Shown here piece by piece: positions 26,425 to 35,613 of a stretch of DNA of 64,000 nucleotides. Positions within the stretch are counted from its first letter, which is position 1; each line of letters opens with the position of its first letter. A program made the translations under genes and the position numbers. Source of the stretch: an uncultured Lachnospiraceae bacterium (GTDB taxonomy: Bacteria; Bacillota; Clostridia; Lachnospirales; Lachnospiraceae). The DNA is taken from the NCBI GenBank assembly GCA_902779355.1, contig CACZBF010000005.1:1-64000 (forward strand). Direction: 5' to 3'. The notes under the pieces were generated by a model, which was not told where the DNA came from, ran no database searches, and saw nothing but the letters and a program-made list of their open reading frames with translations.

Positions 26425-26934
26425 ATGAAACGAACAATTATCGATCCGGGTCAGCTGGAATTATCGGAAAAGGTAGTCGCGATCAAGCGTGTCACCAAGG
26501 TTGTAAAGGGTGGACGTAACATGCGCTTTTCCGCTCTCGTGGTAGTCGGAGACGGCAACGGTCATGTCGGTGCCGGTCTTGGAAAGGCAACCGAGATTCC
26601 GGAGGCGATCCGTAAAGGAAAAGAAGATGCAGCGAAGAGGCTGATCGAAGTTAAGCTGGATAACAACAACAGTATTACACACGATATCATCGGAAAGCAT
26701 ACCGGCGCAACGGTGCTTCTGAAGACTGCTCCGGAAGGTACCGGTGTGATCGCCGGAGGTCCGGCACGTAACGTGTGCGAGCTTGCAGGAATCAAGAACA
26801 TCCGTACCAAGTCGCTCGGGTCCAACAATAAGCAGAACGTCGTGCTTGCCACGATCGATGCACTGAGCCAGCTCAAGTCTCCCGAAGAGGTTGCACGCCT
26901 CAGAGGAAAGAGCGTGGATGAGATTGCAAACTAA
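26425..26934 (+). CDS. rpsE: Ribosomal protein S5
   Basis: A 169-residue 30S protein involved in decoding fidelity and mRNA unwinding. The double-stranded RNA-binding region [20 protein letters not shown] and the C-terminal [19 protein letters not shown] motif are typical. Ribosome site GGAGGAGAG. Canonical order. Confidence 0.98.
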   Translation: MKRTIIDPGQLELSEKVVAIKRVTKVVKGGRNMRFSALVVVGDGNGHVGAGLGKATEIPEAIRKGKEDAAKRLIEVKLDNNNSITHDIIGKHTGATVLLKTAPEGTGVIAGGPARNVCELAGIKNIRTKSLGSNNKQNVVLATIDALSQLKSPEEVARLRGKSVDEIAN

Positions 26935-26970
26935 CGGATACGTGACGAGTACGGAAAGGAGGGCAATGAA

Positions 26971-27165
26971 ATGCCTGCGAAGAAAGTAAAAAAGGTAAAA
27001 GTTACGCTGGTCCGTTCGACGATCGGCGCAGTTCCGAAGAATCGGAAGATCATAGAGGCGATGGGATTGAAAAAGCTTCATAAGACCGTTGAGCTTCCGG
27101 ATAATGATGCAACCAGAGGAATGATCCGCCTGGTAGCACCGTATGTAAAAGTAGAAGAGGCATAA
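26971..27165 (+). CDS. rpmD: Ribosomal protein L30
   Basis: A 64-residue 50S protein of the short bacterial form. VKVTLVRSTIGAVPKNRKII and LKKLHKTVELPDNDATRGMI are diagnostic. An N-terminal Lys-rich patch precedes the core. The ribosome site is AAAGGAGGGC and rplO follows after 21 nt. Confidence 0.97.
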   Translation: MPAKKVKKVKVTLVRSTIGAVPKNRKIIEAMGLKKLHKTVELPDNDATRGMIRLVAPYVKVEEA

Positions 27166-27186
27166 TCAGCCGAAGGAGGGAGCAAC

Positions 27187-27627
27187 ATGGAATTATCCAA
27201 TTTAAAGCCGGCAGAGGGCTCTAAGCAGAGCGATAATTTCCGGAGAGGCCGTGGACACGGCTCCGGAAACGGCAAAACGGCAGGAAAAGGACATAAAGGA
27301 CAAAAGGCACGTTCCGGCGCACCGAGACCGGGATTTGAAGGTGGTCAGATGCCTCTGTATCGGAGACTTCCGAAGAGAGGTTTCAAAAATCGCAACACGA
27401 AAGAAATCGTTGGGATCAACGTTTCCGCATTGGAGCGTTTTGACAATGACTCCACCGTATCTGTGGATTCACTCGTGGAAAGCGGGATCATCAAGAATCC
27501 GTGTGACGGTGTCAAGATTCTCGGAAACGGCGAGCTGACCAAAAAGCTGACCGTTCAGGCCAATGCATTCAGTGCCGGAGCAAAAGAAAAGATCGAGGCG
27601 CTTGGTGGAAAAGCTGAGGTGATCTGA
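27187..27627 (+). CDS. rplO: Ribosomal protein L15
   Basis: A 146-residue 50S protein. The Gly-rich N-terminal part ([20 protein letters not shown]) and [18 protein letters not shown] are diagnostic. Its stop overlaps the secY start by one base (TGATG), giving translational coupling between the ribosomal and translocon genes. Confidence 0.98.
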   Translation: MELSNLKPAEGSKQSDNFRRGRGHGSGNGKTAGKGHKGQKARSGAPRPGFEGGQMPLYRRLPKRGFKNRNTKEIVGINVSALERFDNDSTVSVDSLVESGIIKNPCDGVKILGNGELTKKLTVQANAFSAGAKEKIEALGGKAEVI

Positions 27628-28943
27628 TGTTTGAAACAGTTCGCAACGCATTCAAGATAAAGGACATCAGAAGAAGAATTCTGTTCACCTTTGTCATGCT
27701 GGTTATTATCCGTATCGGATCCGAACTGCCGATCCCCGGAATCAACCGGGAGGTCTTCCAGCAGTGGTTTGAAAGCAAGAGCAACGATGCGTTCAGCTTT
27801 TTTGATGCGGTTACCGGCGGATCCTTTTTAAGGATGTCGGTATTTGCGCTGAACATTACCCCGTACATCAATTCCTCCATTATCATGCAGCTTCTGACAA
27901 TTGCAATTCCGAAGCTGGAGGAGATGCAGAGAGACGGGGAAGAGGGACGCAAGAAGATCGTTGAGATCACGCGTTATCTGACCGTGGTACTTGCGCTGGT
28001 GGAAGCGATCGCGATGGCGATCGGATTCGGAAGAGCAGGATATCTCACGGAATTTACTTTCCTGAATACGTTCAGCGTCATTGTGACTCTGACGGCCGGC
28101 TCCGCAGTATTGATGTGGATCGGTGAACGGATCACGGAAAAGGGTGTCGGGAACGGTATTTCTATCGTCCTTGTCATCAATATTATCTCAAGAGTGCCGG
28201 ATGACCTGACCTCGCTGTATGAACAGTTTGTGGCAGGAAAAACCGTGGCACGTATGGTGCTGGCCATTGCGATCATCGCAGCAGTGATCCTGGCTACCAT
28301 TGTCCTGGTTGTGGTATTGCAGGGCGGGGAACGCAGAATCCCGGTACAGTACAGCAAAAAGATCCAGGGACGCCGTCAGGTTGGCGGACAGTCCACGCAT
28401 ATTCCGCTGAAGGTCAACACCGGCGGTGTGATCCCGGTCATCTTTGCACAGTCACTGATGATGTTTCCGGTGATGATCGCCCAGTTTTTCGGAGCGGATC
28501 AGGGAACCGGTGTGGGGAGCTGGATCTTACGGATGCTTTCCCAGTCCAACTGGTGTAATCCGGCGGAGCCGCTGTATTCCATCGGTTTGGTGATCTACAT
28601 TGCGCTGATCATTGCATTTGCGTATTTCTACACGTCGATCACTTTCAACCCGCTGGAGATTGCGGAAAATATGAAGAAAGCCGGAGGTTTTATTCCGGGT
28701 ATCCGTCCCGGGAAGCCGACGAGCGACTATCTGACGAAAATTTTGCACTATGTCGTGTTTATCGGTGCGGTTGGTCTCGCATTTGTGACCTTCCTTCCCA
28801 TCTTCTTTAACGGCGTCTTCGGTGCAAACGTTTCCTTCGGCGGCACGTCCATCATCATCGTGGTCGGTGTTGTTATCGAAACGATCAAGCAGATCGAGTC
28901 GCAGATGACGGTTCGGTACTATAAGGGATTCTTAAGTGACTGA
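27627..28943 (+). CDS. secY: Protein translocase subunit SecY
   Basis: A 438-residue channel protein of the Sec translocon with about ten membrane segments. It starts [18 protein letters not shown]. The plug-region motif ALNITPYINSSIIMQLLTI, GIRPGKPTSDYL and the end with RYYKGFL are family signatures. It is coupled to rplO by a TGATG overlap. A 66-nt spacer with a strong hairpin separates it from adk. Confidence 0.98.
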   Translation: MFETVRNAFKIKDIRRRILFTFVMLVIIRIGSELPIPGINREVFQQWFESKSNDAFSFFDAVTGGSFLRMSVFALNITPYINSSIIMQLLTIAIPKLEEMQRDGEEGRKKIVEITRYLTVVLALVEAIAMAIGFGRAGYLTEFTFLNTFSVIVTLTAGSAVLMWIGERITEKGVGNGISIVLVINIISRVPDDLTSLYEQFVAGKTVARMVLAIAIIAAVILATIVLVVVLQGGERRIPVQYSKKIQGRRQVGGQSTHIPLKVNTGGVIPVIFAQSLMMFPVMIAQFFGADQGTGVGSWILRMLSQSNWCNPAEPLYSIGLVIYIALIIAFAYFYTSITFNPLEIAENMKKAGGFIPGIRPGKPTSDYLTKILHYVVFIGAVGLAFVTFLPIFFNGVFGANVSFGGTSIIIVVGVVIETIKQIESQMTVRYYKGFLSD

Positions 28944-28950
28944 GAGTAAT

Positions 28951-28993
28951 GCGAAGAGAGCTATCCGCATTGTGCGGATCAGCTCGCTTTGCG
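28951..28993 (+). promoter_or_regulatory. Long hairpin between secY and adk
   Basis: ATCCGCA (28963-28969) pairs with TGCGGAT (28973-28979), extended outward by GAGCT / AGCTC and GCGAAG / CTTTGC. The stem covers nearly the whole spacer and ends at the adk ribosome site. No T tract follows, so it is more likely an RNA-stability or translation-control element, or a small repeat, than a terminator. Confidence 0.55.
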
Positions 28994-29009
28994 TGTAAGG
29001 AGGGTTTCT

Positions 29010-29654
29010 ATGAAGATCATTATGTTGGGGGCTCCGGGCGCTGGAAAAGGTACACAGGCAAAGCAGATTGCCGATAAGTACGGGATTCCGCATATTTCAA
29101 CGGGCGATATCTTCCGTGCAAACATCAAGAATGGTACCGAGCTCGGGAAAAAAGCAAAAGAATACATGGATCAGGGCGCATTGGTGCCGGATGAGCTGAC
29201 TTGCGATCTGGTTATGGATCGCATCGCACAGGATGATGCGAAAAACGGTTTTGTACTGGACGGATTCCCACGGACGATCCCGCAGGCAGAGGCTTTGACT
29301 GCTGCACTGGAAAAGATCGGACAGAAGATGGACTTTGCGATTGACGTGGATGTTCCGGACGAGAATATCGTCAACAGAATGTCCGGCAGACGTGCCTGCT
29401 TAAACTGCGGCGCGACTTATCATATCGTATCCATTCCTCCGAAGCAGGAGGGAATCTGCGATCGCTGCGGGAGCGAGATCGTCCTCAGAGACGATGACAA
29501 GCCGGAAACTGTACAGAAACGTCTGACGGTGTATCATGAGCAGACACAGCCGTTGATCGATTATTATAAGAAACAGGGTATTTTGCAGTCGGTAGACGGC
29601 ACAGTGCCGATGGAGGAGGTCTTCCGGTCGATCGTTGCGATCCTGGGAGAATAG
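29010..29654 (+). CDS. adk: Adenylate kinase, zinc-containing LID
   Basis: A 214-residue enzyme that interconverts ATP plus AMP with two ADP. The P-loop is [10 protein letters not shown] at residues 7-16, and the AMP-binding segment is [14 protein letters not shown]. The LID carries CLNC...CDRC, the four-cysteine zinc site of Gram-positive adenylate kinases. The start at 29010 is preceded by AAGGAGGG; an upstream in-frame start was rejected. It lies between secY and map, 1 nt before map. Confidence 0.98.
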   Translation: MKIIMLGAPGAGKGTQAKQIADKYGIPHISTGDIFRANIKNGTELGKKAKEYMDQGALVPDELTCDLVMDRIAQDDAKNGFVLDGFPRTIPQAEALTAALEKIGQKMDFAIDVDVPDENIVNRMSGRRACLNCGATYHIVSIPPKQEGICDRCGSEIVLRDDDKPETVQKRLTVYHEQTQPLIDYYKKQGILQSVDGTVPMEEVFRSIVAILGE

Positions 29655-29655
29655 A

Positions 29656-30429
29656 ATGTCCATCAAAGTCAAGAATGCCGCGGAGATCGCGCTGATGCGT
29701 GAAGCGGGAAGACTGCTTGCAAAGGTACATCAGGATCTTTCGCATGAGTTGAAGGAAGGCATGACGACAAAAGAAGTCGACCGTATCGCGGAGGAAATGA
29801 TCAGAGATCTGCACTGCGTACCGAATTTTCTTCATTATCAGGGATATCCTGCAAGTGTCTGCGTTTCGATCAATGACGAAGTGGTGCATGGGATTCCGAA
29901 TGAGAGCCGTGTCCTGACAAACGGAGATATCGTCAGTCTCGATATGGGGCTGATCTATGAAGGATATCATTCCGATGCGGCCAGGACGCATGGGATTGGA
30001 GAGATCTCAAAAGAAGCGCAGCTCTTGATCGAACGCACAAGAGAGAGTTTTTTCCAAGGAATTCAATTTGCCAGAGCAGGAAGGCATTTGAACGATATTT
30101 CCGGAGCGATCGGAGATTATGCAGAGAGTTTCGGATACGGCGTGGTATATGATCTGGTGGGACACGGGATCGGCAGTCATCTCCATGAGGAACCGGAAAT
30201 ACCGAATTTCCGGCAGAGAAGGAGAGGCCCGAGACTGAAAGAGGGCATGACACTGGCAATCGAGCCCATGATCAATGCAGGTTGTCCTGATGTTTACTGG
30301 ATGGAAGACGGATGGACCGTGCTGACGGATGACGGATCACTGTCCGCACATTATGAGAACACGATTCTGATCACGAAAGGGGATCCGGAGATCCTGACGC
30401 TGACGGAAGAAGAAAAGATATCAATGTAA
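29656..30429 (+). CDS. map: Methionine aminopeptidase type I
   Basis: A 257-residue dinuclear metalloenzyme that removes the N-terminal Met from nascent proteins. Metal ligands are recognisable in SLDMGLIYEGYHSDAART (two Asp), GHGIGSHLHEEP (His), MTLAIEPMI (Glu) and the C-terminal SAHYENTILIT (Glu). The start at 29656 lies 1 nt after adk. A second MetAP with a SEC-C domain is encoded at 37751. This copy is the housekeeping one by position. Confidence 0.97.
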   Translation: MSIKVKNAAEIALMREAGRLLAKVHQDLSHELKEGMTTKEVDRIAEEMIRDLHCVPNFLHYQGYPASVCVSINDEVVHGIPNESRVLTNGDIVSLDMGLIYEGYHSDAARTHGIGEISKEAQLLIERTRESFFQGIQFARAGRHLNDISGAIGDYAESFGYGVVYDLVGHGIGSHLHEEPEIPNFRQRRRGPRLKEGMTLAIEPMINAGCPDVYWMEDGWTVLTDDGSLSAHYENTILITKGDPEILTLTEEEKISM

Positions 30430-30450
30430 GCAGAGAGAGGAAAAAGAGTT

Positions 30451-30669
30451 ATGTCAAAGGCAGATGTGATCGAAGTAGAAGGAAAGGTGCTGGAAAAACT
30501 TCCGAATGCCATGTTTTCTGTAGAATTGGAAAACGGGCATCAGGTACTGGCCCATATCAGCGGAAAACTTCGTATGAATTATATCCGCATCCTTCCCGGT
30601 GACAAGGTGACTCTGGAGATGTCTCCCTACGATCTGACAAAGGGTCGGATCATCTGGAGAGATAAATAG
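30451..30669 (+). CDS. infA: Translation initiation factor IF-1
   Basis: A 72-residue OB-fold protein. [20 protein letters not shown] and [20 protein letters not shown] followed by LTKGRIIWR are diagnostic. It binds the 30S A site during initiation. It is the last gene before a new promoter at 30690, so the next genes can be expressed separately. Confidence 0.98.
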   Translation: MSKADVIEVEGKVLEKLPNAMFSVELENGHQVLAHISGKLRMNYIRILPGDKVTLEMSPYDLTKGRIIWRDK

Positions 30670-30689
30670 AGAAATTCTTCATATTTTTG

Positions 30690-30718
30690 TTGCATTGTGG
30701 AAAAAACCGTGATACAAT
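30690..30718 (+). promoter_or_regulatory. Promoter before rpmJ and the alpha operon
   Basis: TTGCAT (30690-30695), 17 nt spacer, TACAAT (30713-30718). It is located after infA and gives the rpmJ-rpsM-rpsK-rpsD-rpoA-rplQ genes their own transcription start. Confidence 0.6.
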
Positions 30719-30724
30719 GCTATT

Positions 30725-30824
30725 CGGACGCTTTCCGATAGAACGAGGAAAAACGCGTGAAAAGCCAGTAAATATCTGGCTTTACGGCATATAGACATGG
30801 AGTGATTCAGAAAGGAGGATATCC
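30725..30824 (+). promoter_or_regulatory. Leader with two hairpins before rpmJ
   Basis: A 100-nt leader contains TTCGGA with TCCGA (30723-30738) and a perfect 8-bp hairpin AAAGCCAG / CTGGCTTT (30761-30768, 30776-30783) with a 7-nt loop. The second is followed by only three T, so it is a weak terminator at best. In Bacillus, S4 regulates its own synthesis through a leader; a similar role here is inference. Confidence 0.4.
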
Positions 30825-30938
30825 ATGAAAGTAAGATCTTCTGTAAAACCGATCTGCGAGAAATGCAAAGTCATTAAGAGAAAAGGAAGTATTCGGATCA
30901 TTTGCGAGAATCCGAAGCACAAACAGAGACAGGGCTAA
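30825..30938 (+). CDS. rpmJ: Ribosomal protein L36, zinc type
   Basis: A 37-residue protein: [15 protein letters not shown], then a Lys/Arg-rich stretch, then [11 protein letters not shown]. The C-x2-C ... C-x4-H pattern is the zinc (C+) form of L36. The ribosome site AAAGGAGG lies 8 nt upstream. It is the first gene after the promoter at 30690 and precedes rpsM by 93 nt. Confidence 0.95.
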   Translation: MKVRSSVKPICEKCKVIKRKGSIRIICENPKHKQRQG

Positions 30939-31031
30939 TTACGGCGGCTGTAGCAGCGGGACCGAACGCTGCGTATTTCATATATATAATAGTATCTATT
31001 TTTCATCAAATCTATGGAGGTGTAAACACAC

Positions 31032-31400
31032 ATGGCACGTATTGCAGGTGTAGATTTACCGAGAGACAAACGGGTAGAAATTGGTCTTACCTATATCTAC
31101 GGGATCGGACGTGCGAGCAGCAATCGTATTCTTGCTGCAGCAGGCGTGAATCCGGATGTACGTTGCAAGGATCTGACGGATGACGAAGTCAAGAAGATCA
31201 GCAGCGTGATTGATGCATCCCAGACCGTAGAAGGTGATCTGCGGCGTGAGATTGCGCTGAATATCAAGCGGCTTCAGGAAATTGGCTGCTATCGTGGGAT
31301 CCGTCACCGGAAAGGTTTGCCGGTACGTGGTCAGAAGACCAAGACGAATGCGCGTACGCGTAAAGGCCCGAAGAGAACGGTAGCGAATAAAAAGAAATAA
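31032..31400 (+). CDS. rpsM: Ribosomal protein S13
   Basis: A 122-residue 30S head protein. [20 protein letters not shown], then [11 protein letters not shown] and the C-terminal [20 protein letters not shown] (here [20 protein letters not shown]) are diagnostic. A TATGGAGG ribosome site precedes it. It is followed by an unusually long, repeat-filled 218-nt spacer before rpsK. Confidence 0.98.
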   Translation: MARIAGVDLPRDKRVEIGLTYIYGIGRASSNRILAAAGVNPDVRCKDLTDDEVKKISSVIDASQTVEGDLRREIALNIKRLQEIGCYRGIRHRKGLPVRGQKTKTNARTRKGPKRTVANKKK

Positions 31401-31600
31401 CGAACACTTAACGAAAACAAGCGAAACGAAGTTTGAGTTTAGTGTGAGTATTGTTTTGTGAGATTAGCGAGGCTGAAAGCATCTTAACGAGATCAAGACG
31501 AATGTCGCAGATCGAGTTTGATGCGAAGCCGTTCTGCGAGATTAGTGAGAGTGAGGCGTAGACGAACCTCGAACCTAACGAGCAGAACTTCATATTATTT
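31401..31600 (+). repeat. Repeat-filled spacer between rpsM and rpsK
   Basis: This is a sister of the rpsN-rpsH spacer. Matching blocks are 31408-31444 (31/37 with 24902-24938), 31528-31555 (22/28 with 24888-24915) and 31576-31591 (16/16 with 24971-24986). The words GAGATTAG(C/T)GAG, CGAAG and GAGTTTAG/GAGTTTGA recur within it. The order of the first two blocks differs from the other spacer, so the spacers are built from shuffled units rather than being one duplicated block. No protein is encoded. Confidence 0.7.
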
Positions 31601-31618
31601 TTCAGAAAGGATTACAAA

Positions 31619-32014
31619 ATGGCTGGTAAACAGGTGAAAAAGACGACAAAGAAACGTGTCAAGAAAAACGTCGAGCATGGCCAGGCGCATATTCAGTCTT
31701 CTTTCAATAACACGATCGTAACGATTACCGATGCACAGGGGAATGCGCTTTCCTGGGCAAGTGCAGGCGGTCTTGGATTCAGAGGATCCAGAAAATCGAC
31801 TCCTTATGCTGCACAGATGGCAGCAGAGACTGCTACAAAGGCAGCGCTTGTACACGGGCTGAAGACGGTAGACGTCATGGTAAAGGGACCCGGATCCGGA
31901 AGAGAAGCAGCGATTCGCGCGCTTCAGGCAAACGGTCTGGAAGTGCTTTCCATTCGTGACGTGACGCCGGTACCGCATAACGGGTGCCGCCCGCCGAAGA
32001 GACGTAGAGTGTAA
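31619..32014 (+). CDS. rpsK: Ribosomal protein S11
   Basis: A 131-residue 30S platform protein. It has a Lys-rich start, then [18 protein letters not shown] and the C-terminal [18 protein letters not shown], which are diagnostic. The ribosome site AGAAAGG follows the repeat-filled spacer. rpsD follows after 17 nt. Confidence 0.98.
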   Translation: MAGKQVKKTTKKRVKKNVEHGQAHIQSSFNNTIVTITDAQGNALSWASAGGLGFRGSRKSTPYAAQMAAETATKAALVHGLKTVDVMVKGPGSGREAAIRALQANGLEVLSIRDVTPVPHNGCRPPKRRRV

Positions 32015-32031
32015 TTGAGGAGGAAATTGTC

Positions 32032-32625
32032 ATGGCAGTAAATAAAGTACCGGTTTTAAAGAGATGCAGATCTCTTGGTCTTGAGCCGAGTTTCCTCGGT
32101 TATGACAAGAAGTCCAAGAGACAGCTTGTAAGAAGCAACCGTAAGGTTTCCGAATACGGACTTCAGCTGCGTGAAAAGCAGAAAGCGAAGTTCATCTATG
32201 GTGTGCTGGAGAAGCCTTTCCATAATTACTATGAGAAAGCAGATATGATGAAGGGTATGACCGGCGCGAACCTTATGACGATGCTGGAATCCAGACTGGA
32301 TAACGTCGTATTCCGTCTCGGATTTGCAAGAACCCGCAGAGAAGCACGTCAGATCGTAGACCACAAGTTCATTCTGGTAAACGGCAAGCGTGTGAACATT
32401 CCGTCCTATCTCGTGAAAGCAGGCGATGTGATCTCAATTGATGAGAAGCACAAGAGCGGACAGAGAATGAAGGACGTCAGAGAGATCACAGCCGGCAGAC
32501 TGGTGCCGGAATGGCTGGAAGTTGATCCCGAGAAGCTTGAGGGAACCATTAAAGAGCTTCCGACCAGAGAGATGATTGATGTTCCGGTAGACGAGATGCT
32601 GATCGTCGAGTTGTACTCCAAATAA
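32032..32625 (+). CDS. rpsD: Ribosomal protein S4, zinc-free type
   Basis: A 197-residue 30S assembly protein. The N-terminal zinc cysteines are absent (only a single Cys near residue 12), so this is the zinc-free form. The S4 RNA-binding domain is visible as [34 protein letters not shown]4 is a known autoregulator in Firmicutes and E. coli. Its place in the alpha operon before rpoA is standard. Confidence 0.98.
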   Translation: MAVNKVPVLKRCRSLGLEPSFLGYDKKSKRQLVRSNRKVSEYGLQLREKQKAKFIYGVLEKPFHNYYEKADMMKGMTGANLMTMLESRLDNVVFRLGFARTRREARQIVDHKFILVNGKRVNIPSYLVKAGDVISIDEKHKSGQRMKDVREITAGRLVPEWLEVDPEKLEGTIKELPTREMIDVPVDEMLIVELYSK

Positions 32626-32662
32626 TCCATAAAGAGAGACAACAGACGGAGGGAGGATTTGA

Positions 32663-33625
32663 ATGTTCGATTTCGAAAAACCCAATATTGAGATTGTTGA
32701 AATATCAGAGGACAAGAAATACGGAAGATTTGTGGTAGAGCCCCTTGAGAGAGGATATGGCACCACACTTGGTAACTCACTTCGCAGGATTATGCTTTCG
32801 TCTCTTCCGGGGTCTTCTGTGAGCCAGGTAAAGATCGACGGGATTCTGCATGAATTCAGCTCGATTCCGGGTGTGAAAGAGGATGTGATCGAGATCATCC
32901 TGAACATCAAGAATCTGGCCATCAAGAACAACAGCTCCGATGACGAGCCGAAAACCGCTTACATCGAGTTCGAAGGCGAGGGTACCGTGACCGCAGCCGA
33001 TATCCAGATCGATCAGGATATCGAGATCATGAATCCGGAGCTTGAGATCGCGCACTTAAACGGCGGGCCAGACAGCAAGCTTTTTATGGAGCTTACGATC
33101 ACGAACGGCAGAGGCTATGTCAGCGCTGAGAAGAACAAAGATGAGAGCACGCCGATCGGTGTCATTGCGGTAGATTCCATTTATACGCCGGTAGAGCGCG
33201 TCAATCTTTCCATCGAGAATACCCGTGTCGGCCAGATGACGGATTATGACAAACTGACACTGGATGTATTCACGAACGGCACACTGGCGCCCGATGAGGC
33301 AGTATCTCTGGCAGCAAAGGTGTTGTCCGAACATCTGTCGTTGTTCATCAACCTTTCCGATGCGGCACAGTCTGCGGAAGTTATGATCGAGCCGCAGAAC
33401 GTAGCACAGGAAACGGTGCTTCAGATGAACATCGATGAATTGGAATTGTCCGTAAGATCCTACAACTGCCTGAAGAGAGCAGGGATCAACACGGTGGAAG
33501 AGCTTTGCAACAAGACATCGGAAGATATGATGAAGGTACGGAACCTGGGACGCAAGTCTCTGGAAGAAGTGCTGGCAAAGCTGAAAGAACTCGGGTTGCA
33601 GCTTAGCGCACGCGAGGAAGTTTAA
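32663..33625 (+). CDS. rpoA: RNA polymerase alpha subunit
   Basis: A 320-residue subunit. The N-terminal dimerisation domain has [20 protein letters not shown]. The C-terminal domain that binds UP elements and activators has [20 protein letters not shown] and [15 protein letters not shown]. It has normal length and an intact linker. The ribosome site GGAGGGAGG precedes it and rplQ follows after 51 nt. Confidence 0.98.
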   Translation: MFDFEKPNIEIVEISEDKKYGRFVVEPLERGYGTTLGNSLRRIMLSSLPGSSVSQVKIDGILHEFSSIPGVKEDVIEIILNIKNLAIKNNSSDDEPKTAYIEFEGEGTVTAADIQIDQDIEIMNPELEIAHLNGGPDSKLFMELTITNGRGYVSAEKNKDESTPIGVIAVDSIYTPVERVNLSIENTRVGQMTDYDKLTLDVFTNGTLAPDEAVSLAAKVLSEHLSLFINLSDAAQSAEVMIEPQNVAQETVLQMNIDELELSVRSYNCLKRAGINTVEELCNKTSEDMMKVRNLGRKSLEEVLAKLKELGLQLSAREEV

Positions 33626-33676
33626 TCAAAAGACAGCCAATCCGGTAAGCCCGAAGAGCACGGAAGGAGGAAAATC

Positions 33677-34213
33677 ATGGCAAAGTACAGAAAGCTCGGA
33701 AGAACGTCTTCTCAGAGAAAGGCGCTTCTCCGTAATCAGGTAACAGCGCTCATCAATCATGGCAAGATCGTGACGACTGAGGCAAAGGCAAAAGAAATCC
33801 GCAAGACGACCGAGAAATTGATCGCACTTGCAGTCAAAGAAAAGGACAACTACGAGGAAATTACCGTAACTGCAAAGGTTCCGCGTAAGGACAAGGACGG
33901 CAAAAGGATCAAGGAAGTGGTCGATGGCAAGAAGGTCACCCAGTATGATCAGGTCGAGAAAAAGATCAAGAAGGACAAGCCCTCCCGTCTGCATGCGAGA
34001 CGCGAAATGCTCAGAGTCCTTTATCCGGTAACGGAAGTGCCGACAGAAGTTGCAGGAAAGAAGAAGAACACGAAGAAAGTGGACCTTCCCGCAAAGCTGT
34101 TCGATGAGATCGCACCGAAGTACGCTAACAGAAACGGCGGTTACACCCGTATCGTTAAGATCGGACCGCGTAAAGGCGACGGCGCAATGGAAGTGCTGAT
34201 CGAGCTGGTATAA
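33677..34213 (+). CDS. rplQ: Ribosomal protein L17 with a large insertion
   Basis: A 178-residue L17, whereas most bacterial L17 proteins are near 120. The conserved start [20 protein letters not shown] and the end [28 protein letters not shown] are intact. The extra ~55 residues lie in the middle (about 70-128) and are rich in Lys, Asp and Glu ([19 protein letters not shown]...). Such insertions are seen in Lachnospiraceae relatives. It is the last gene of the ribosomal cluster. Its stop lies 2 nt from the end of convergent plsC, and transcription probably ends at the hairpin 34273-34312 inside plsC. Confidence 0.96.
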   Translation: MAKYRKLGRTSSQRKALLRNQVTALINHGKIVTTEAKAKEIRKTTEKLIALAVKEKDNYEEITVTAKVPRKDKDGKRIKEVVDGKKVTQYDQVEKKIKKDKPSRLHARREMLRVLYPVTEVPTEVAGKKKNTKKVDLPAKLFDEIAPKYANRNGGYTRIVKIGPRKGDGAMEVLIELV

Positions 34214-34215
34214 AC

Positions 34216-34977
34216 TTAAGTTTCTGAAAGGAATCCGTTCTTTTCAAGAAATGCAAGATTCTCAAGATACATCTCCCGGATGACGTTTTGAACGTCGCCC
34301 GGGAGTTTTTTTCGTGCTTCCGGAGTGAGAGAAGTCGTCTCAACCGGCGCGCCGTAGCGCAGAACAATGTGTGTCCGGTATAGACGCGGCAGATGATCCT
34401 CGAAAACAGGTTTGCTGTAAGTGATCGCCATAGGGACGACGGGGCTGCCGGTCTTTTCGGCAGGCTTGAAGCTCCCGGCATGGAAAGGTTGCACCGGTTC
34501 CTCGGTTTTGTTTCTGGTGCCTTCCGGATAGATACAGATGGAGATCCCCTGCTTCAGGTAGTCAATCGCAGTCAGGATTACCTGAAGACTCTGCTTGAGA
34601 TCATCGCGCTTCATGAAAAGGCAATACAGTCGTTTCATCCAAATGGAGATCACAGGGAGCTTTCCGATGCTTTCTTTTGCAATGTAACCGGTTAGTGTGG
34701 GAACCTGTGCGTAAGAAACGATAATGTCAAAAATACTCCGATGATTTCCGACATAGAAAACAGGTCGGTCGGTTGGGATATGCTCTTTTCCGAAGACAGT
34801 CACTTTCTGGCCGCCCAGGAATAATACGGTGCGAAACCCCCATTGAACAAAATGAAGGCTCATCAGATCGCCCTTGTTTCGGTTGACTTTTCTCACAAGA
34901 AATGTAAACGGGAGGGCAAACAGGCTGAGAATGCAGAATATAACTACATATAGAATGGCAATGATCGTGAAAAACAT
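34216..34977 (-). CDS. plsC: 1-acyl-glycerol-3-phosphate acyltransferase (PlsC-like)
   Basis: A 253-residue membrane-associated acyltransferase that makes phosphatidic acid from lysophosphatidic acid. The N-terminal hydrophobic segment covers about residues 3-25. The catalytic NHRSIFD (HX4D) motif and the substrate motif YPEGTRNK are intact. It is convergent with rplQ, and the rplQ terminator lies in the codons for KKLPGDVQNVIREM. On its 5' side, the three-armed repeat copy B occupies most of the upstream region. A -10-like TATGAT (35013-35008) lies 18 nt from GTGACA in that repeat, so the repeat may contribute part of the promoter. Confidence 0.9.
   Translation of the reverse strand: MFFTIIAILYVVIFCILSLFALPFTFLVRKVNRNKGDLMSLHFVQWGFRTVLFLGGQKVTVFGKEHIPTDRPVFYVGNHRSIFDIIVSYAQVPTLTGYIAKESIGKLPVISIWMKRLYCLFMKRDDLKQSLQVILTAIDYLKQGISICIYPEGTRNKTEEPVQPFHAGSFKPAEKTGSPVVPMAITYSKPVFEDHLPRLYRTHIVLRYGAPVETTSLTPEARKKLPGDVQNVIREMYLENLAFLEKNGFLSET
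34273..34312 (+). terminator. Intrinsic terminator of the ribosomal cluster, inside plsC
   Basis: CTCCCGG (34273-34279) pairs with CCGGGAG (34299-34305) and GACGTT with AACGTC inside it (loop TTG), followed by seven T (34306-34312). It is correctly oriented for transcripts coming from rplQ, although it lies in the 3' coding part of the convergent plsC gene. Confidence 0.75.
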
Positions 34978-35010
34978 AATCTGTCGATCCCTTTCTTTTG
35001 CAAGTGTATC

Positions 35011-35149
35011 ATACTGAGATCAAAAGCCATATGTCACGAAGTGACATTGTGGTCTATGCGCAGGGAATCGCTCTGGCATGCATGTCAAGGCGATTCTTTG
35101 TGCATAGAGTACATGCGATTTCATCGCATGTACCTTTTGACCTCAGTAT
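35011..35149 (-). repeat. Three-armed (cloverleaf-like) repeat, copy B
   Basis: Same 139-nt length and layout as copy A (11893-12031) but on the minus strand. The outer stem is ATACTGAGATCAAAAG (35011-35026) with CTTTTGACCTCAGTAT (35134-35149). Arms are ATGTCAC-gaa-GTGACAT (35031-35047), a central long arm with CTATGC / GCATAG and GAATCG / CGATTC, and GTACATGCGAT-ttc-ATCGCATGTAC (35109-35133). The 21 bases 35031-35051 are identical to 11993-12013 of copy A. The 326-nt gap 34978-35303 holds this element and the veg promoter. Confidence 0.85.
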
Positions 35150-35232
35150 TATATCATAGGCATCCATTTCGGTGCAATTCCATAGATGTTGTGGAAAATG
35201 TATAGAAAAGACAAAGATATAGTAGAATTTTC

Positions 35233-35261
35233 TTGACAATTGTCTTCTCTTGTGATAATTT
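35233..35261 (+). promoter_or_regulatory. Promoter of veg
   Basis: Consensus TTGACA (35233-35238), 17 nt spacer, TAATTT (35256-35261), preceded by TG (TGTGA). The veg promoter is among the strongest known in Bacillus, which agrees with the perfect -35 here. Confidence 0.65.
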
Positions 35262-35303
35262 TAGAGCGTAGTTTTTGATTAAAAGCCGAGGAGGGCAGTG
35301 AAA

Positions 35304-35546
35304 ATGGAGCAGAAAGAGATCGATAAGATCAGAGCGTCAATCCTTCAGCAGTGCGGGAGCAAGGTCATGATCCAGTTAGATCGCGGACGGAACAAAATCG
35401 ATATCCAATCCGGCGTGATCCAGAATGCGTATCCGAGCGTGTTTACGATCCTTGTCAACGACAAGAATGAAAACAATCCGCCGCAGCTGCTTTCCTTTAG
35501 TTATAAGGATGTGGTTACACGGGACATCCGCATGAAGCTTTGCTAA
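35304..35546 (+). CDS. veg: Veg family protein
   Basis: An 80-residue cytoplasmic protein. The core GSKVMIQLDRGRNKIDIQSGVI followed by YPSVFTILV and the end SFSYKDVVTRDI match the Veg family, a small beta-barrel protein linked to biofilm control in Bacillus subtilis. A GTG at 35298 is in frame, but the ATG at 35304 is better spaced (8 nt) from the ribosome site GAGGAGGG. A strong promoter precedes it and a terminator follows, so it is a single-gene unit. Confidence 0.9.
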   Translation: MEQKEIDKIRASILQQCGSKVMIQLDRGRNKIDIQSGVIQNAYPSVFTILVNDKNENNPPQLLSFSYKDVVTRDIRMKLC

Positions 35547-35566
35547 ATCTTCTGCGAAACAACTTG

Positions 35567-35600
35567 GGGCTGCCACACTGTAAAGTGCGACAGCCCTTTC
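35567..35600 (+). terminator. Intrinsic terminator of veg
   Basis: GGGCTG...CACT (35567-35579) pairs with AGTGCGACAGCCC (35584-35596), with two wobble-type positions, and is followed by TTTC. Confidence 0.65.
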
Positions 35601-35613
35601 CTCATGAAAGAAT

